In this document: in pieces, positions 33,582 to 45,384 of the stretch | How positions within the stretch are numbered: position 1 is the first letter of the stretch | Layout: each line of letters begins with the position of its first letter | From: Bathymodiolus brooksi | Lineage: Eukaryota; Mollusca; Bivalvia; Mytilida; Modiolidae | Direction of reading: 5' to 3' | DNA: 64,000 nt | NCBI GenBank assembly: GCA_963680875.1 | Contig: OY804584.1 | Location: 97,484,031 to 97,548,030 of the forward strand | Notes under the pieces: model-generated | Told to the model about the DNA's origin: nothing | What the model saw: only the letters and a program-made list of their open reading frames with translations | Database searches by the model: none | Made by a program: the position numbers and the translations under genes

Positions 33582-33904
33582 TGATAATTTATCAAGGTAG
33601 AAATAATTTGTGTGTCAGTTTTGAGATGTTGCCTCAGTCATGGCAGCATGATTTGTGTGTCAGTTTTGAGATGTGCCCTCAGTCATGGCAGCATAATTTG
33701 TGTGTCAAATGAACGAGTTATTTATGTGTCTGTACATTTGAAAATGCAGGACAAAACATTGTGTATTTAACAGATATAATCTGTAAATATATAGAAATTA
33801 GTGTTGACGACAACTTTATACCTGTCTTCGAAATGAAAACTTGAATTAATTGGTCCAAATCAAATTTTTGAATTTATTTAATATATATAATATATCTAAA
33901 TAAA
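33582..33904 (+). other. Putative 3' UTR of MyD88 copy A
   Basis: Contains a 49-bp direct duplication at about 33602-33705 (TTTGTGTGTCAGTTTTGAGA, GTCATGGCAGCAT) and a poly(A) signal AATAAA at 33899-33904. The transcript end is not determinable from sequence alone. Confidence 0.6.
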
Positions 33905-34324
33905 AACTGAAAAATTTACTGGTGCGAACAAAGTTTCACTGGTCTTGGACCGGAGGACCGGTGCTCATCGTGAGGACTAATTAAATATCGACGTTTTGTA
34001 TTGTATTTGTTTATCCATTGCCATGACATTTAAGGTTGAAATGTGCTCAACATTATAATATTTGTCAGATATTGCTGAGTGAGTAATATGAAGACTCGTG
34101 TGATTCAAGAAATGGAAGCCATTTAAAAAGAATTGCTCTTACTCGACATAGAAGAAATAGTCAGCAGTAAGCCTATTAATGTAAAATAATTTTTCTAGCC
34201 AAATATTGTATGTCAGCTTCATTTAAAAATGGCAGTGCCATTATTTTAATGGTTGTGAGTTGCCATGGTTACATGTTGTATTAAACTAGCACTAGGTCCA
34301 AACATGTAAATTTTTTATCATTTG

Positions 34325-34605
34325 TCGTTCATGCAGTGTTTACATAGTAAATATGTTCACATGATTATGGTGTATAGATGTTATATTTACAATTGTAAGC
34401 AGATGTGGTGGTCAATTAAGAATTTGGTCCTTTGTGGTGATTGGTTGTTTTGTTGATATTGGTGGAATTCATGCAGTGTGAACATAGTAAAGCATTTCCG
34501 CATGCTTATGGTGTATAGATGTTATATTTACAATGTGAGCAGATGTGATGGTTAATTTGGCTTTTTGTGTAGATTGTTTGTTTTGTCGATATAGGTAGAA
34601 TTTAT
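34325..34605. repeat. Direct duplication of about 165 bp
   Basis: TTCATGCAGTGTTTACATAG at 34329 recurs as TTCATGCAGTGTGAACATAG at 34469. Both are followed by ATGGTGTATAGATGTTATAT and GTGAGCAGATGTG-like sequence. Confidence 0.75.
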
Positions 34606-34980
34606 GACCATCACTTTTTAAACTTCTGTTTCATAACTTACTCAGATGATATGTTGAACAGAATTTTTTTTATTCCTGTTTAACTCATCTGACTCTGACT
34701 CTGTGAGTATTATACAAACACAAATTTTATAATATCTTCAAGCGAGATCTTCAGTGATATTATAAGACCTTGACTGTGTTTTTCCTGTGTGTACCAGAAA
34801 GAAAGAAAAAAAACTACCAAGTCTAATGGATTGTATAATTAATACATAATGAATTATGATTTTTCCTATTTGACATGTATGTAAATTGTATTTTTTTCTG
34901 AGATTATAATGTGACTTTTTATTATGTCTGCATATGACATGTCTTATGAAACTTAAGTGGTTCAAAGATAACAATGAGCA

Positions 34981-35158
34981 AGCAAAGGGGAGATAATCTT
35001 AAAAAATATTTACCTTAATATTCCCAATTTGTGCTATATCGAGGGAGATTAAAGAATGGGAATGTACATACAAAGGGGAGATAATCTAAAACATATTTAT
35101 TTACCTTATTCCCAATATTTTCTTTATCTAGGGAGCTTAAAGAATGGATATTCATGCA
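34981..35158. repeat. Direct duplication of about 95 bp
   Basis: CAAAGGGGAGATAATCT occurs at 34983 and 35070, each followed by TATTTACCTTA, TTCCCAAT and TTAAAGAATGG. Confidence 0.75.
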
Positions 35159-35369
35159 ATTAATGATAAATGCAATTTATTCCATAAATTATTGAAATAA
35201 CATGGAAAACAGCTTTATATGGTTGGAACAAAATAATTCTCACTCATTGTTATTAAAGGAATTATTTAACATATTGTCCAATAATAATAGATTGATAATC
35301 ATGTTAACTTTAAAATTGTAAGGTTTTGATAGATTTGTGTAAATCTTTAAAGTACAGATTTATGACCAT

Positions 35370-35440
35370 TGTATTGTCTATCTTTCTTTGATTTACAGCT
35401 TCTGATTATCCCTTTAGTATCATCAAACTTTTTTTTATGT
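35370..35440 (-). mobile_element. Small remnant of the satellite-bearing dispersed element, one monomer
   Basis: CCATTGTATTGTCTATC then GATTTACAGCTTCTGATTAT, CCCTTTAGTATCATCAAAC matches the array's left flank, one monomer and the array's right flank in order. Confidence 0.7.
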
Positions 35441-35710
35441 TAATTATTAAACTATAAGGTTTTGCTAAACTTTTTCAAATCTTATAATAAGTATTGTAAC
35501 AAAATCCAGACAAATTTTGATTGATTGATTAATATTGTTTCAATGGTTGGTTGGTTAGTTGATTGATTGATTGATTGCTGTTTCATGTCAAATGAAGAGT
35601 TTTACAGATATATTCATGATTCAGTTTGTTAAGCTATCCATTTCTTTCCCGAAATGTCATATAGTCAGTTCTTAGAAAAAAGAGTTTCAGTTCCTTCGGT
35701 TTGATTGAAA

Positions 35711-36567
35711 TACAGTGCTCCCTCAGTTTATCGCCAAAATTCTCGTCTGTCCCGATTTCCCCCATTAAAAATACCCCGTTATACTGCCAAACTCAGCTAC
35801 CGCCATCTGCCACAGGTTTTCAGACACAAAAGTCGTAAAGCCAATTTAAATTCCCCCGTTAGTACCGCCCACAACTACCTTTTGACAGCTGTGTATTGAT
35901 CGGTAATTATGGAATGTCAAAACTGATCATCGGACACGGTCATTGATCTCATAGTTGAGGGTCGGAACAGGTGATCAGTTGTTTTGATTAGAATAATTAC
36001 CTGTATTTACTTTTCTAGTGATTGCATTAGTACTTTTAATCCTGAGTAAAATTTGTAATTTAATTAGTTGTCATAAAAATGTCGTGCTTGAAGAGAAAGC
36101 GTAATTAATTAGACGACAAACAAAAACATGCAATTATAAATTATGCAAAGGAAAATCCAAAATTAACATAACAACAAATTGCCGATAAGTTGACAATTAA
36201 ATGGGATCTTCCAATAACCCCACAAATGAAGATGAACTGTTGCTGTCACGTGTTTATAATGACCTTGATGTCCCGAGCTACAAATGACGGTTCAAGAATT
36301 TGTCAACAATGACAAATATCTGCAAACTGTACAGGACATTTCCGATGTGAATATAATTATTCTAATTTATTTATTTATTAAACATGTATTATTTATACTT
36401 ATGTATTTGTAAAAGTGCAAAATGCATGTCAGTCAAGTTGAAAGTTTATCTTTTCATATGATCACATAACTTCCGGTTTTCAATTTCCCTCAGTTTATCG
36501 CCAAACTCGTTATACCGCCAAAGTAACGACTGCACAGAAGGTGGCGGTTTAACGAGGGAGCACTGTA
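35711..36567 (+). mobile_element. Pogo/Tigger-like DNA transposon relic, internally deleted
   Basis: Terminal inverted repeats TACAGTGCTCCCTC at 35711 and GAGGGAGCACTGTA ending at 36567; the TA of each end fits a Tc1-mariner-type target. The frame at 36079 encodes MSCLKRKR, then KHAIINYAKENPKLT and QQIADKLTIKWDL with two in-frame stops. This resembles the N-terminal helix-turn-helix of pogo/CENP-B-type transposases. A later piece (TVQEFVNNDKYLQTVQDISD) resembles the C-terminal end. The catalytic core is gone, so the copy is dead. Confidence 0.75.
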
Positions 36568-36757
36568 TATACCTAGGTGATGAAATCTATACCTACAGTA
36601 GGTGATGAAATCTATACCTACAGTAGGTGATGAAATCTATACCTACAGTAGGTGATGAAATATATACCTAGGTGATGAAATATATACCTAGGTGATGAAA
36701 TATATATCTAGGTGATGAAATATATACCTAGGTGATGAAATATATATCTAGGTGATA
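36568..36757. repeat. Tandem repeat of 20-25 bp units abutting the pogo relic
   Basis: Units GGTGATGAAATCTATACCTA with CAGTA (25 bp) change to GGTGATGAAATATATACCTA (20 bp). About nine units in all. Confidence 0.88.
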
Positions 36758-37163
36758 AGAGAAATTGGTAGTTCTTCCCTGTTTGAGCATCTGATGTCAT
36801 GTCCAGTTTTGCATGAATTATATGAAATGTTTTTATGCGATATTACTGTTTTTGTACATTGTTTAAGGTGTTTCGATTGTCATTGTTCTCAGAAATGTCT
36901 TTGGAAGAAACAATATTGAAAGTACAAGGCACCGTTTTACTAATTATTCTCTATTTTTTTTATATCAGAAAATTATGTATATATTTTGATATCAGAAAAT
37001 CAATTTTTTGTATAAAAAAGAGAAACTGAATAAATAGTAAAGCAATGCCACATGTGACAAATCTCTTTGTTTATGTAATGTGCAGTAGATGTTAAAAATG
37101 AAAATTAGCTAATTGACAAAAACGCTCTTCTTCACCTCATTCTAAATATCTGCATTCTGTGGT
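36758..37163. other. No identifiable gene (36758-37163)
   Basis: AT-rich sequence; the open frames lack recognisable domains. Confidence 0.45.
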
Positions 37164-37420
37164 TGAGTCATGGTCATGATCGTATGGTAGTTGGATTTAC
37201 AACTACCTATGCAATCAGTGGCTATCACCACTAAGGTTCTGAGTTCGAATCCCACTCATGGCAATGTGTACTTGATACAACTTTATGTGATAAAGTTTTC
37301 AGTGACTTGTGATAGGTTGATGGTTTTCTCCGAATACTACTGTTTTCCTCCACCAATGAAACTGACCGCTACGATATAACTGAGATTGTTGAGAGTGGTG
37401 TTAAACACAATAACCCTAAT
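37164..37420 (+). mobile_element. tRNA-derived SINE, family 1, full length
   Basis: Head GTCATGGTCATGATCGTATG, B box GAGTTCGAATCCC at 37240, body TTTATGTGATAAAGTTTTCA, tail CCTCCACCAATGAAACTG and GGTGTTAAACAC. Confidence 0.88.
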
Positions 37421-38855
37421 CCTTGCTTGCAGATCTGCATTCTCATGAATTATTCATTCTGATTGCTTCCACTATGGTTTGGAGAACAGGTATTGTTTAC
37501 ACTTATATTACATTCTGCTGGATCAGAAAATTATTTTACACTACTCTGATACTATATTTGGATAGTAAATGAAAAAAAACCCAGGGTTTTATATTAATTA
37601 TTTTATCTTTCATAACTTTTTGAATAATTGTACAATTTGAGTAATATTATGCTGCTATAGTAACTTCTAAATGCTGGATTATGAGTTATTAACAATGTAA
37701 TTATTTCAATTGACCCATGTGTGATGAGTGGAGAGTATTGGAGTGTGGGCCAACGACGATTAGTAAGAAAAGATGAATGACAATAAACATAAGAGACCAT
37801 CCAACATTACACTCAGGGTATTAAATAAGATTGTATTGAACAGGCTGAATTGAAATTTGAAGCAGCTACATGATAAAGGGGGGGGGGGGGGGGGGGGGGG
37901 ATTTTTTTTCACTTGCATTCAAAATGGTGCATTCTGAGGCATTTTAAGGTAGTTTACAAGTGCATGAAAAAGAAGGTTTCATAGAAATGATTTTTTGAAA
38001 ATATTAGCAAGCAATAAGACCATTTCAAGATGAACGTGGAACTTTTCAAACTTTTCCATCATGAGTTATCCATCGATAACATAATTATCTTTTCGATGTG
38101 TCTCTAGATTTTTCAATTGAAATATCTCTATTATTTAAACGTTTAATCGAACATCAAATGATAATAAGTTAAGCGTAGAATTGACACCGATCAATGATAA
38201 ATTTGGATAAATTTGTTTCATTCATAGTATTAGATAACCCCTGACAAATGCATTGCTATCGATCCTGAAATGCATTATTTTTTGTATAATTGTGGATTTT
38301 AAAAATCTTTAAGATGAAAGAGTGAATAAATATTGTATATTTCTTTTATTTAATGAAAAAATATTTTAGTTTCTAACAGTTGAACTGGCGATTTCACTCG
38401 TTTGAAGCGGCGACATATCGCCGGGTGCCGACCCTTATTGAAATCCCTGTACACTTGTCCATAAATTGAAGATACAATACTTTTATTACTGTTAGTGTTT
38501 TACATTTCACAGTCACAGTATTTTAATACAAAAGTAGTCTCAAATTCTAATGCAATTGGTTATGTAACAAACAATTTCATTGGTCAATTGCATTTACACG
38601 TCAGAGTAAATTTTACGTTTTACCTTGTTAGAAATACTGATTTGAAGTGACACACATTAATTTGTTGTCTATTTGGTTATGATTACATAATAGATCATTG
38701 AATATTTTATATAAAGTGTTTGATTTCGAATCGAAAAGGTTTTTATTTACAAGTATTTTGTCGTATATGCTATTTTGAAAAGGTGCAAAGAAAATGATTA
38801 ATAACTGCTGATAATTGTAAACAAATGTTACTGTTGGGAGAATTTCATTAGAATA
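37421..38855. other. No identifiable gene (37421-38855)
   Basis: AT-rich unique-looking sequence with a G homopolymer of more than 20 bp at about 37879-37900. No coding signal. Confidence 0.5.
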
Positions 38856-39007
38856 GGAATAACCATGTTGTATTTGAAGTGTTGGATGTAAATTGTTGTT
38901 TTTGCTGTTACAAATATCTGTTTAATGTGTTGCCATGTAAACTCAGTTTGTGACAGTAAAACTGACGATTTACCTCGGTAACACTTCAAATACAATACGG
39001 TTATTCC
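38856..39007. mobile_element. MITE-like inverted repeat, arms of 28 bp
   Basis: GGAATAACCATGTTGTATTT with GAAGTGTT (38856-38883) pairs with 38980-39007 with about two mismatches. The interior contains a second weak GTAAACTGACGATTTAC-like palindrome. No TSD identified. Confidence 0.7.
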
Positions 39008-39048
39008 CTATGTTAAGTGTAAATTGCTGTGTTTGTTTTTTAACTTTT

Positions 39049-39861
39049 GCCATCACTTGGCATCCGTTGTCTGCCGCTCGTCGGTTGTTGTCTGTTAACT
39101 CTTCACATTTTAATCTTCTCCTCTGAAACCCCTGAGCCAAATGAACTGAAACTTGGTAGGAAGCATCTATGGAAGGTTCTCTAAAGATTGCTCATTTTGT
39201 CCCCATCCATCAACAAACATAGCTACCACAGAAAATTCTTGTTTCTGATTGGTCAATTTAAACAAATCTTCTCCTCTGAAACCGCTTGGCCAAATGAATT
39301 GAAACTTAGTAGGAAGCATCTATGGAAGGTCCTCTATAAAGATTGTTTATTTTGTCCCGATCCATTAACAAACATGGCCGTCACAGCCCATTGTTGTTTC
39401 TGATTAGTTGATTTTAAAAAAATCTTCTTCTCTGAAACCGCTTGGCAAAAAGAACTGAAACTTGGTAGGAAGGATCTATGGAAGATCCTCAATAAAGAAT
39501 GCTCATTTTGTCCCGATCCATTAACAAACATGGCCATCACAGCCCATTCTTGTTTCTGATTAGTTGATTTTAAAAAATCTTCTTCTCTGAAACCGCTAGG
39601 CAAAAAGAACCGAAACTTGGTAGGAAGCATGTATGGAAGATCCTCTATAAAGATTGCTCATTTCGTCCTGATCCATTCACAAGCATAGCCACCACAGGCA
39701 ATTCTTGTTTCTGATTGATTTCTAAAAAAATCTACTCCTCTGAAACCGAATAGCCAAATGAACTGAAATTTGGTAGGAAGCACCTATGGAAGGTTCTGTA
39801 TAAAGTTTGCTCAAAACAGAATGAAAGATGAGCAACACAGGCTCAGCCCACTGACCCTCTA
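39049..39861 (+). mobile_element. Dispersed array element type II, five units of about 155 bp
   Basis: Left arm CCATCACTTGGCATCCGTTG with Pyr-rich CGTCGGTTGTTGTCTG. Five units carry CTCCTCTGAAACCGCTTGGC, AACTGAAACTTGGTAGGAAG and TTAACAAACATGGCC. Right arm GATGAGCAACACAGGCTCAG then CCCACTGACCCTCTAGTT. A short relative interrupts the copy A last intron at 32169. Confidence 0.8.
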
Positions 39862-40390
39862 GTTTCTTTTTGTAGTGAATTTTTATCAGATAACCCAGTG
39901 ATAAATTTACTAGGTTTATATTTTGTTAATACACGGTCATTGTCATGGTTACTGATACATAATATAGTTTTATATTTTGACAGAGTGATATGATTATCTG
40001 GGAATAAATTGAAATTAAAACATTTTATTACTGTATATATATTTTATGCAAATGATATACAGTCAAACCTGTCTTAGGCGGTCACTCATGGGGAATGTCA
40101 AAAGTGACCTCTTAAAAGAAGTTCAGTAAAAACGGACCAAAGTTGTTATCAGATGTATATTTTATTTTATGGAAACATTTTATTATTTATGACTTGTTAA
40201 GCTGCTGATTATGAAACAATAAATAAAAAACATTGAAAGTTGTTAATTTGTCAACTCTGATTGATTGGATTGTGTTGTGTGTTATTTAGGCTATATACAT
40301 TTGTTTGCCTTCCAATATATTGTCACTTAGAAAAGGATTTAGACTGCCACATGTAAGAAATAGATATGTCCCAATATGTTTGCACAATAT
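39862..40390. other. No gene; partial MITE at 40060-40135
   Basis: ATACAGTCAAACCTGTCTTA at 40061 is an end of the MITE family seen at 27561. The remainder is AT-rich unique sequence. Confidence 0.5.
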
Positions 40391-40628
40391 GAGTGAGTGA
40401 ATAATTGTTGTTTAACGTCAACTCAGCAATTTTTCATCCATATCATGGTGAGACCAAGTTAATTTTCAGTGAGATGATGATGAGGTCTGCTTTGTACTAG
40501 ACCAACATACTTAGTTGTATTTTTGATAGTGCTAGCTCACTGAAACAACAGTTCTCAGATAGACATGTCATGTCGCCCCACTCGGATACATTTTCTAGAT
40601 TCCGAGTCAACTAGTATTTGCTTTTTAT
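40391..40628 (-). mobile_element. tRNA-derived SINE, family 2, minus orientation, 3' part of a split copy
   Basis: Reads (minus) from AAAAAGCAAATACTAGTTGA through TCGGAATC, GAGTGGGGCGACATGTC and CTAGTACAAAGCAGACC to CACTCACTC. It stops abruptly at 40628; the missing head continues at 42519 beyond a 1.9-kb insertion. Confidence 0.85.
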
Positions 40629-42518
40629 CCCCTCGCCAACGAAGTTGCGAAGGGATATAGTAACGCTACCGTCCGTCCTTCTGTAACATCCTTGTGAACA
40701 CTCTAGAATCAACATCCTTCAATGGATTTTGACCAAACTTGGTACATACTTAGTCCTTAAGAGAATCTGGAACACTATTGATTTTCAAGGTCAAAGGTCA
40801 AGGTCACCAGGTCAAATTTTTACCACGTGACATCCTTATGAACACTAGAATCAACATCCTTCAATGGATTTTCACTAAACTTGGTACATACTTAGTCCTT
40901 AAGAGAATCTGGAACCCTATTGATTATCAAGGTCATAGGTCAAGGTCACTGGGTCAAATTTTTACTGCGTGACATCCTTGTGAACACTAGAATCAACATC
41001 CTACAATGGATTTTCACCAAACTTGGTACATACTTAGTCCTTAGGAGAGTCTGGAACCCTATTGATTTTCAAGGTCAAAGGTCAGGGTCAAATTTTTACT
41101 GCATAACATCCTTGTGAACACTCTAGAATCAACATCCTTCAATGGATTTTGACCAAACTTGGTACATACTTAGTCCTTAGGAGAGTCTGGAACCCTATTG
41201 ATTTTCAAGGTCAAAGGTCAATGTCACCGGGTCAAATTGTTACCGCATAACATCCTTGTGAACACTCTAGAATCGACATCCTTCAATGGATTTTTACCAA
41301 ACTGGGTACATATAAAGTCCTTAAGAGAGTCTGGAACCCTATTGATTTTCAAGGTCATAGGTCAAAGGTCAATGTCACTGGGTCAAATTGTTACCGCATA
41401 ACATCCTTGTGAACACTCTAGAATCGACATCCTTCAATGGATTTTTACCAAACTGGGTACATACATAGTCTTTAGGAGAGTCGGGAACCCTATTGATTTT
41501 CAAGGTCAAAGGTCAAGGGGTCAAATTTTTACTGCGTAGCATCCTTGTGAACACTCTAGAATCAGCATCCTTCAATGGATTTTGACCAAACTTGGTACAT
41601 ACTTAGTCCTTAAGAGAGTCTGGAACCCTATTGATTTTCAAGGTCAAAGGTCAATGTCACTGGGTCAAATTGTTACCGCATAACATCCTTGTGAACACTC
41701 TAGAATCGACATCCTTCAATGGATTTTTACCAAACTGGGTACATACATAGTCTTTAGGAGGGTCGGGAACCCTATTGATTTTCAAAGTCAACGGTCAAGA
41801 GGTCAAATTTTTACCGCATAGCATCCTTGTGAACAGTCTAGAATCAACATCCTTCAATGGATTTTGACCAAACTTGGTACATACTATGTCCTTAAGAGAG
41901 TCTGGAACCGTATTGATTTTCAAGGTCAAAGGTCAATGTCACCGGGTCAAATTTTTACCATGTAACATCTTTGTGAACACTCTAGAATCAACATCCTTCA
42001 ATGGATTTTGACCAAACTTGGTACATACATAGTCCTTAGGAGAGTCTGGAACCCTATTGATTTTCAAGGTCAAAGGTTAATGTCACCGGGTCAAATTGTT
42101 ACCGCGTAGCATCCTTGTGAACACTCTAGAATCGACATCCTTAGGAGAGTCTGGAACTCTATTGATTTTCAAGGTCAAAGGTCAATGTCACCGAATAAAA
42201 TTTTTACCACGTAATATCCTTGTGAACACTAGAATCAACATCCTTCAATGGATTTTGACCAAACTGGGTACATACATAGTCCTTATGAGAGTCTGGAACC
42301 CTTCTGATTTTCAAGGTCAAAGATCAAGGGGTCAAATTTTTACCACATAGCATCCTTGTGAACACTAGAATCAGCATCCTTCAATGGATTTTGACCAAAC
42401 TTGGTACATAATTAGTTTTTAAGAGAATCTGGAACCCTATTGATTTTCAAGGTCAAGGTCACAGGGTCAAATTTTTAGGTGAGTGGATATGCCAAGCTTT
42501 GCGTTGCCCTTGTCCACC
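40629..42518 (+). mobile_element. Dispersed array element type III inserted into a SINE; about 13 units of about 140 bp
   Basis: Left arm TATCCCCTCGCCAACGAAGT, GCGAAGGGATATAG and ACCGTCCGTCC. About 13 units follow, with ACATCCTTGTGAACACTCTA, TCAACATCCTTCAATGGATT, CCAAACTTGGTACATACTTA, AGAGTCTGGAACCCTATTGA and TCAAGGTCAAAGGTCAA. Right arm GGTGAGTGGATATGCCAAGC. The family 2 SINE resumes straight after, which fixes both ends. Confidence 0.88.
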
Positions 42519-42610
42519 TTGATGATGCGTGCTTAGTGGAGAAGCTACACTACACATACTAATTTTATAGTCTTTGTTTAGACCAGATTGAGTCTAGATC
42601 CCACGATCTA
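42519..42610 (-). mobile_element. tRNA-derived SINE, family 2, head part of the split copy
   Basis: On the minus strand: AGATCGTGGGATCTAGACTC (degenerate B box), CTAAGCACGCATCATCAAGG. Continues the copy interrupted at 40628. Confidence 0.75.
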
Positions 42611-42689
42611 CCTTAATATGAAAAATAGTGTAAACCTTATCAAGGGAGTGTAGCAAGTAGTTACAAGATCATAGTCATCATAAGAAAAG

Positions 42690-42950
42690 TTTAATACCGA
42701 AGAGGTACATCAGAAGCTGTAAATCAAAGAAAGACAGACATTACAATGGCCAAAAGAACAAGTGATAATCTATAAAACAGAACACAGAAAGCTAAAGATC
42801 AAACACCACGAATCCCACTACAAACCGGGGGGTGAACTTGGGTTCTCCAAAAGGTTAAGCAGTTCCTGATCCACATGTGACACCCATCCTGCTACTCTTG
42901 TTACAAACCCGGTGTATATCTCTATAAATAAAGAATTTATTATTATTATT
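42690..42950 (+). mobile_element. Dispersed element related to the 35-bp satellite host, single monomer
   Basis: CATCAGAAGCTGTAAATCAA (inverted monomer), GACAGACATTACAATGGCC, CAAACACCACGAATCCCAC, GGGGTGAACTTGGGTTCTCC, GCAGTTCCTGATCCACATGT and GACACCCATCCTGCTACTC. Same order as 4570-4830, and longer. Confidence 0.75.
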
Positions 42951-44206
42951 ATACCCCCCGCAAACAAAGTTTGGGGGGGTATATAGGAATCAACCTGTCC
43001 GTCCGTCCATGTACCTTGTAAGCGCAACTCCTCCTAAACCGCTTATTGGATTTTTATGAAACTTTACACATTTGGAGTACACTACCTGCAGATGTGCATG
43101 AAAGAATATGGTTGCTGTCCAAAATTTAGAAGGGGGAGATAATTCAACTTATACTTTCATGAAAAGGGGGGGGGTCATGTACCTTGTAAGCACAACTTCT
43201 ACTAAGCTGCTCATTGAATTTTTATGAAACTTTACACAGTTGTAGTACACAACCTGCAGATGTGCATGAAGGAATACCGTTGCTGTCTAAAATTTAGAAG
43301 GGGAGATAATTCAACTTATACTTTCACGAAAAGGGGGGTCGTGTACCTTGTAAGTGCAACTCCTCTTAAACGGCTTATTGGATTTTTATGAAACTTTACA
43401 CATTTGTAGTACACTACCTGCAGATGTGCATGAAGGAATATGGTTGCTGTCCAAAATTTAAAAGGGGAGATAATTCAACGTATACTTTCACGAAAAGAGG
43501 GGGCATGTATCTCGTAAGCGCAACTCCTACTAAACTGCTTATTAAATTTTTATTAAACTTTACACAGTTGTAGTACACAACCTGCAGATGTGCATGAAGG
43601 AATACCGTTGCTGTCTAAAATTTAGAAGGGGAGATAAGTCAACTTATACTTTCACGAAAACCGGGGTCGTGTACCTTGTAAGCGCAACTCCTCATAAACC
43701 GCTTATTGGAGTTTTGTGAAACTTTACACAGTTGTAGTACACTACCTGCAGATGTGCATGAAGGAATATGGTTGCTGTCCAAAATTTAGAAGGGGAGATA
43801 ATTCAACTTATACTTTCACGAAAAGAGGGGGGGCATGTACCTTGTAAACGCAACTCCTGCTAAACTGCTTATTGAATTTTTATGAAACTTTACACAGTTG
43901 TAGTACACAACCTGCAGATGTGCATGAAGGAATACCGTTGCTGTCTAAAATTTAGAAGGGGAGATAATTCAATTTATACTTTCACGAAAAGCCGGGGAGG
44001 TCGTGTACTTGTGGCGACCCCTAGATGTATGTTCTTGGTTAGATTATTTTGGAGATGGGATGTTGTCTCCTTGACATAGCTCCATATCCGTTCATTTTTC
44101 ATAGGTAACTTGCTAATATACCTGTATTGCAAAGTTTGAACATCATAGTATTGCAAGCGGGGGGTATCACTCAGTGAAGTCACTCACAGTTCTAGTTATT
44201 ATTATA
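42951..44206 (+). mobile_element. Dispersed array element type IV, about eight units of about 140 bp
   Basis: Ends ATACCCCCCGCAAACAAAGT and GCAAGCGGGGGGTATCACTC carry inverted ATACCCCCCGC. Units share CATGTACCTTGTAAGCGCAA, CTTATTGGATTTTTATGAAA, TTTACACA, CCTGCAGATGTGCATGAAGG and GGGAGATAATTCAACTTATA. Two subtypes alternate (GGAATATGGTTGCTG and GGAATACCGTTGCTG), implying a two-unit higher-order repeat. Confidence 0.85.
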
Positions 44207-44825
44207 CTTCATGAATGAGGAAAGGACCGGATTGTGCTTACGACAAATGGAACATATCTGTAGTCATTTGTGACACAGACATTTCGATACGGTTAACTAG
44301 ACCATGATGGCGACCGTAAAACTTTCGAAGTGATGACTTAAAAATTTAGAATGCCGACTGTCACAGTGTGTTGAAATACACGTCCACCAAACATAACAAA
44401 TATGTTGTCAATAAAAAACTCGAACATTTTGATGATATCAGTTTCAAAGAACGTTTGGGTAGAATCAGAGTGGTTTTTCTTTACAAAATTATATTTTTTT
44501 TATGAAACACAGTTGGACTAATTCTTTTAATCTGTCTTTTAGTTTTTACTGGGGAATACATGTAGTTGTGTAGAGGGTGGGAAAGTCAACTGTTTTAATA
44601 CTAATGGATGAGGAAAGGGACCTTGATTGTATGTATTCTAGCAGAATTTTAGAATTTTTCAGAATCCACATCTGATTTACACCACCCCTTGAATATCTAG
44701 TGTCACAGTAACTCTGAAGCCTCGTTTTGACCGCTGATATTTAAATTTTTTTTTTAGAAAACTGCAAGTTGTATTGTTTTTAAATAATCAGTAATGCGGT
44801 GTCAAACTTATATATCAAATTTAGT
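44207..44825. other. No gene; probable dispersed-repeat remnants
   Basis: Contains two related pieces (GAATGAGGAAAGGACC at 44214, GGATGAGGAAAGGGACC at 44607), suggesting an old repeat. No coding signal. Confidence 0.4.
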
Positions 44826-45384
44826 GTACAGATCCCTCCAAGTGTATCAACGATCATACTCTCAGGTCGGACACGGAGTTTTGTCGGACTTGAAGAGAGT
44901 GTCACTCTTAAAATTGTCCGGCAAAATCCTCCCATGTCGGAGTGAGAGTCTCCACTCTCAGATAGTTAAACTGTTAACAGGAAACGTCCCCAAATTCTGC
45001 TAACCAATAAATTCGTGCATAAAGAAACATGCGTATCTTAGTAAAGCTGAACTAAATGAGTGATATACAGTACGGAAAGTATAGATACGCTAACGGCCGT
45101 CACGGGCGATATATACAATAATATCCATGAATAAAATGTATTAACATGCAGTACCCATGTTTTAAGTGCACTAGAAGTGAATATTAATATGTCCCTATGT
45201 ACTCGCGACAATCGATGCCAAAGCCCTTTCACTTGCTGCAGACAGTTGCCGGTTTACATATCGGGTGCGTTTGCTCTTTTACGTGTTTGCCAAATGTAGG
45301 GCGAACGAACCCGGGTAAATAATTCTAATTTACTTAAAAAATAAATTTATATTTTTTTCTTTCTTGCATATGTGTATAAATGAA

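Noticed and set aside
39188..39630. Open frames with repeated [18 protein letters not shown] residues on both strands
   Set aside because: They are translations of the ~155-bp tandem units of a dispersed element; the unit recurs elsewhere without frame conservation.
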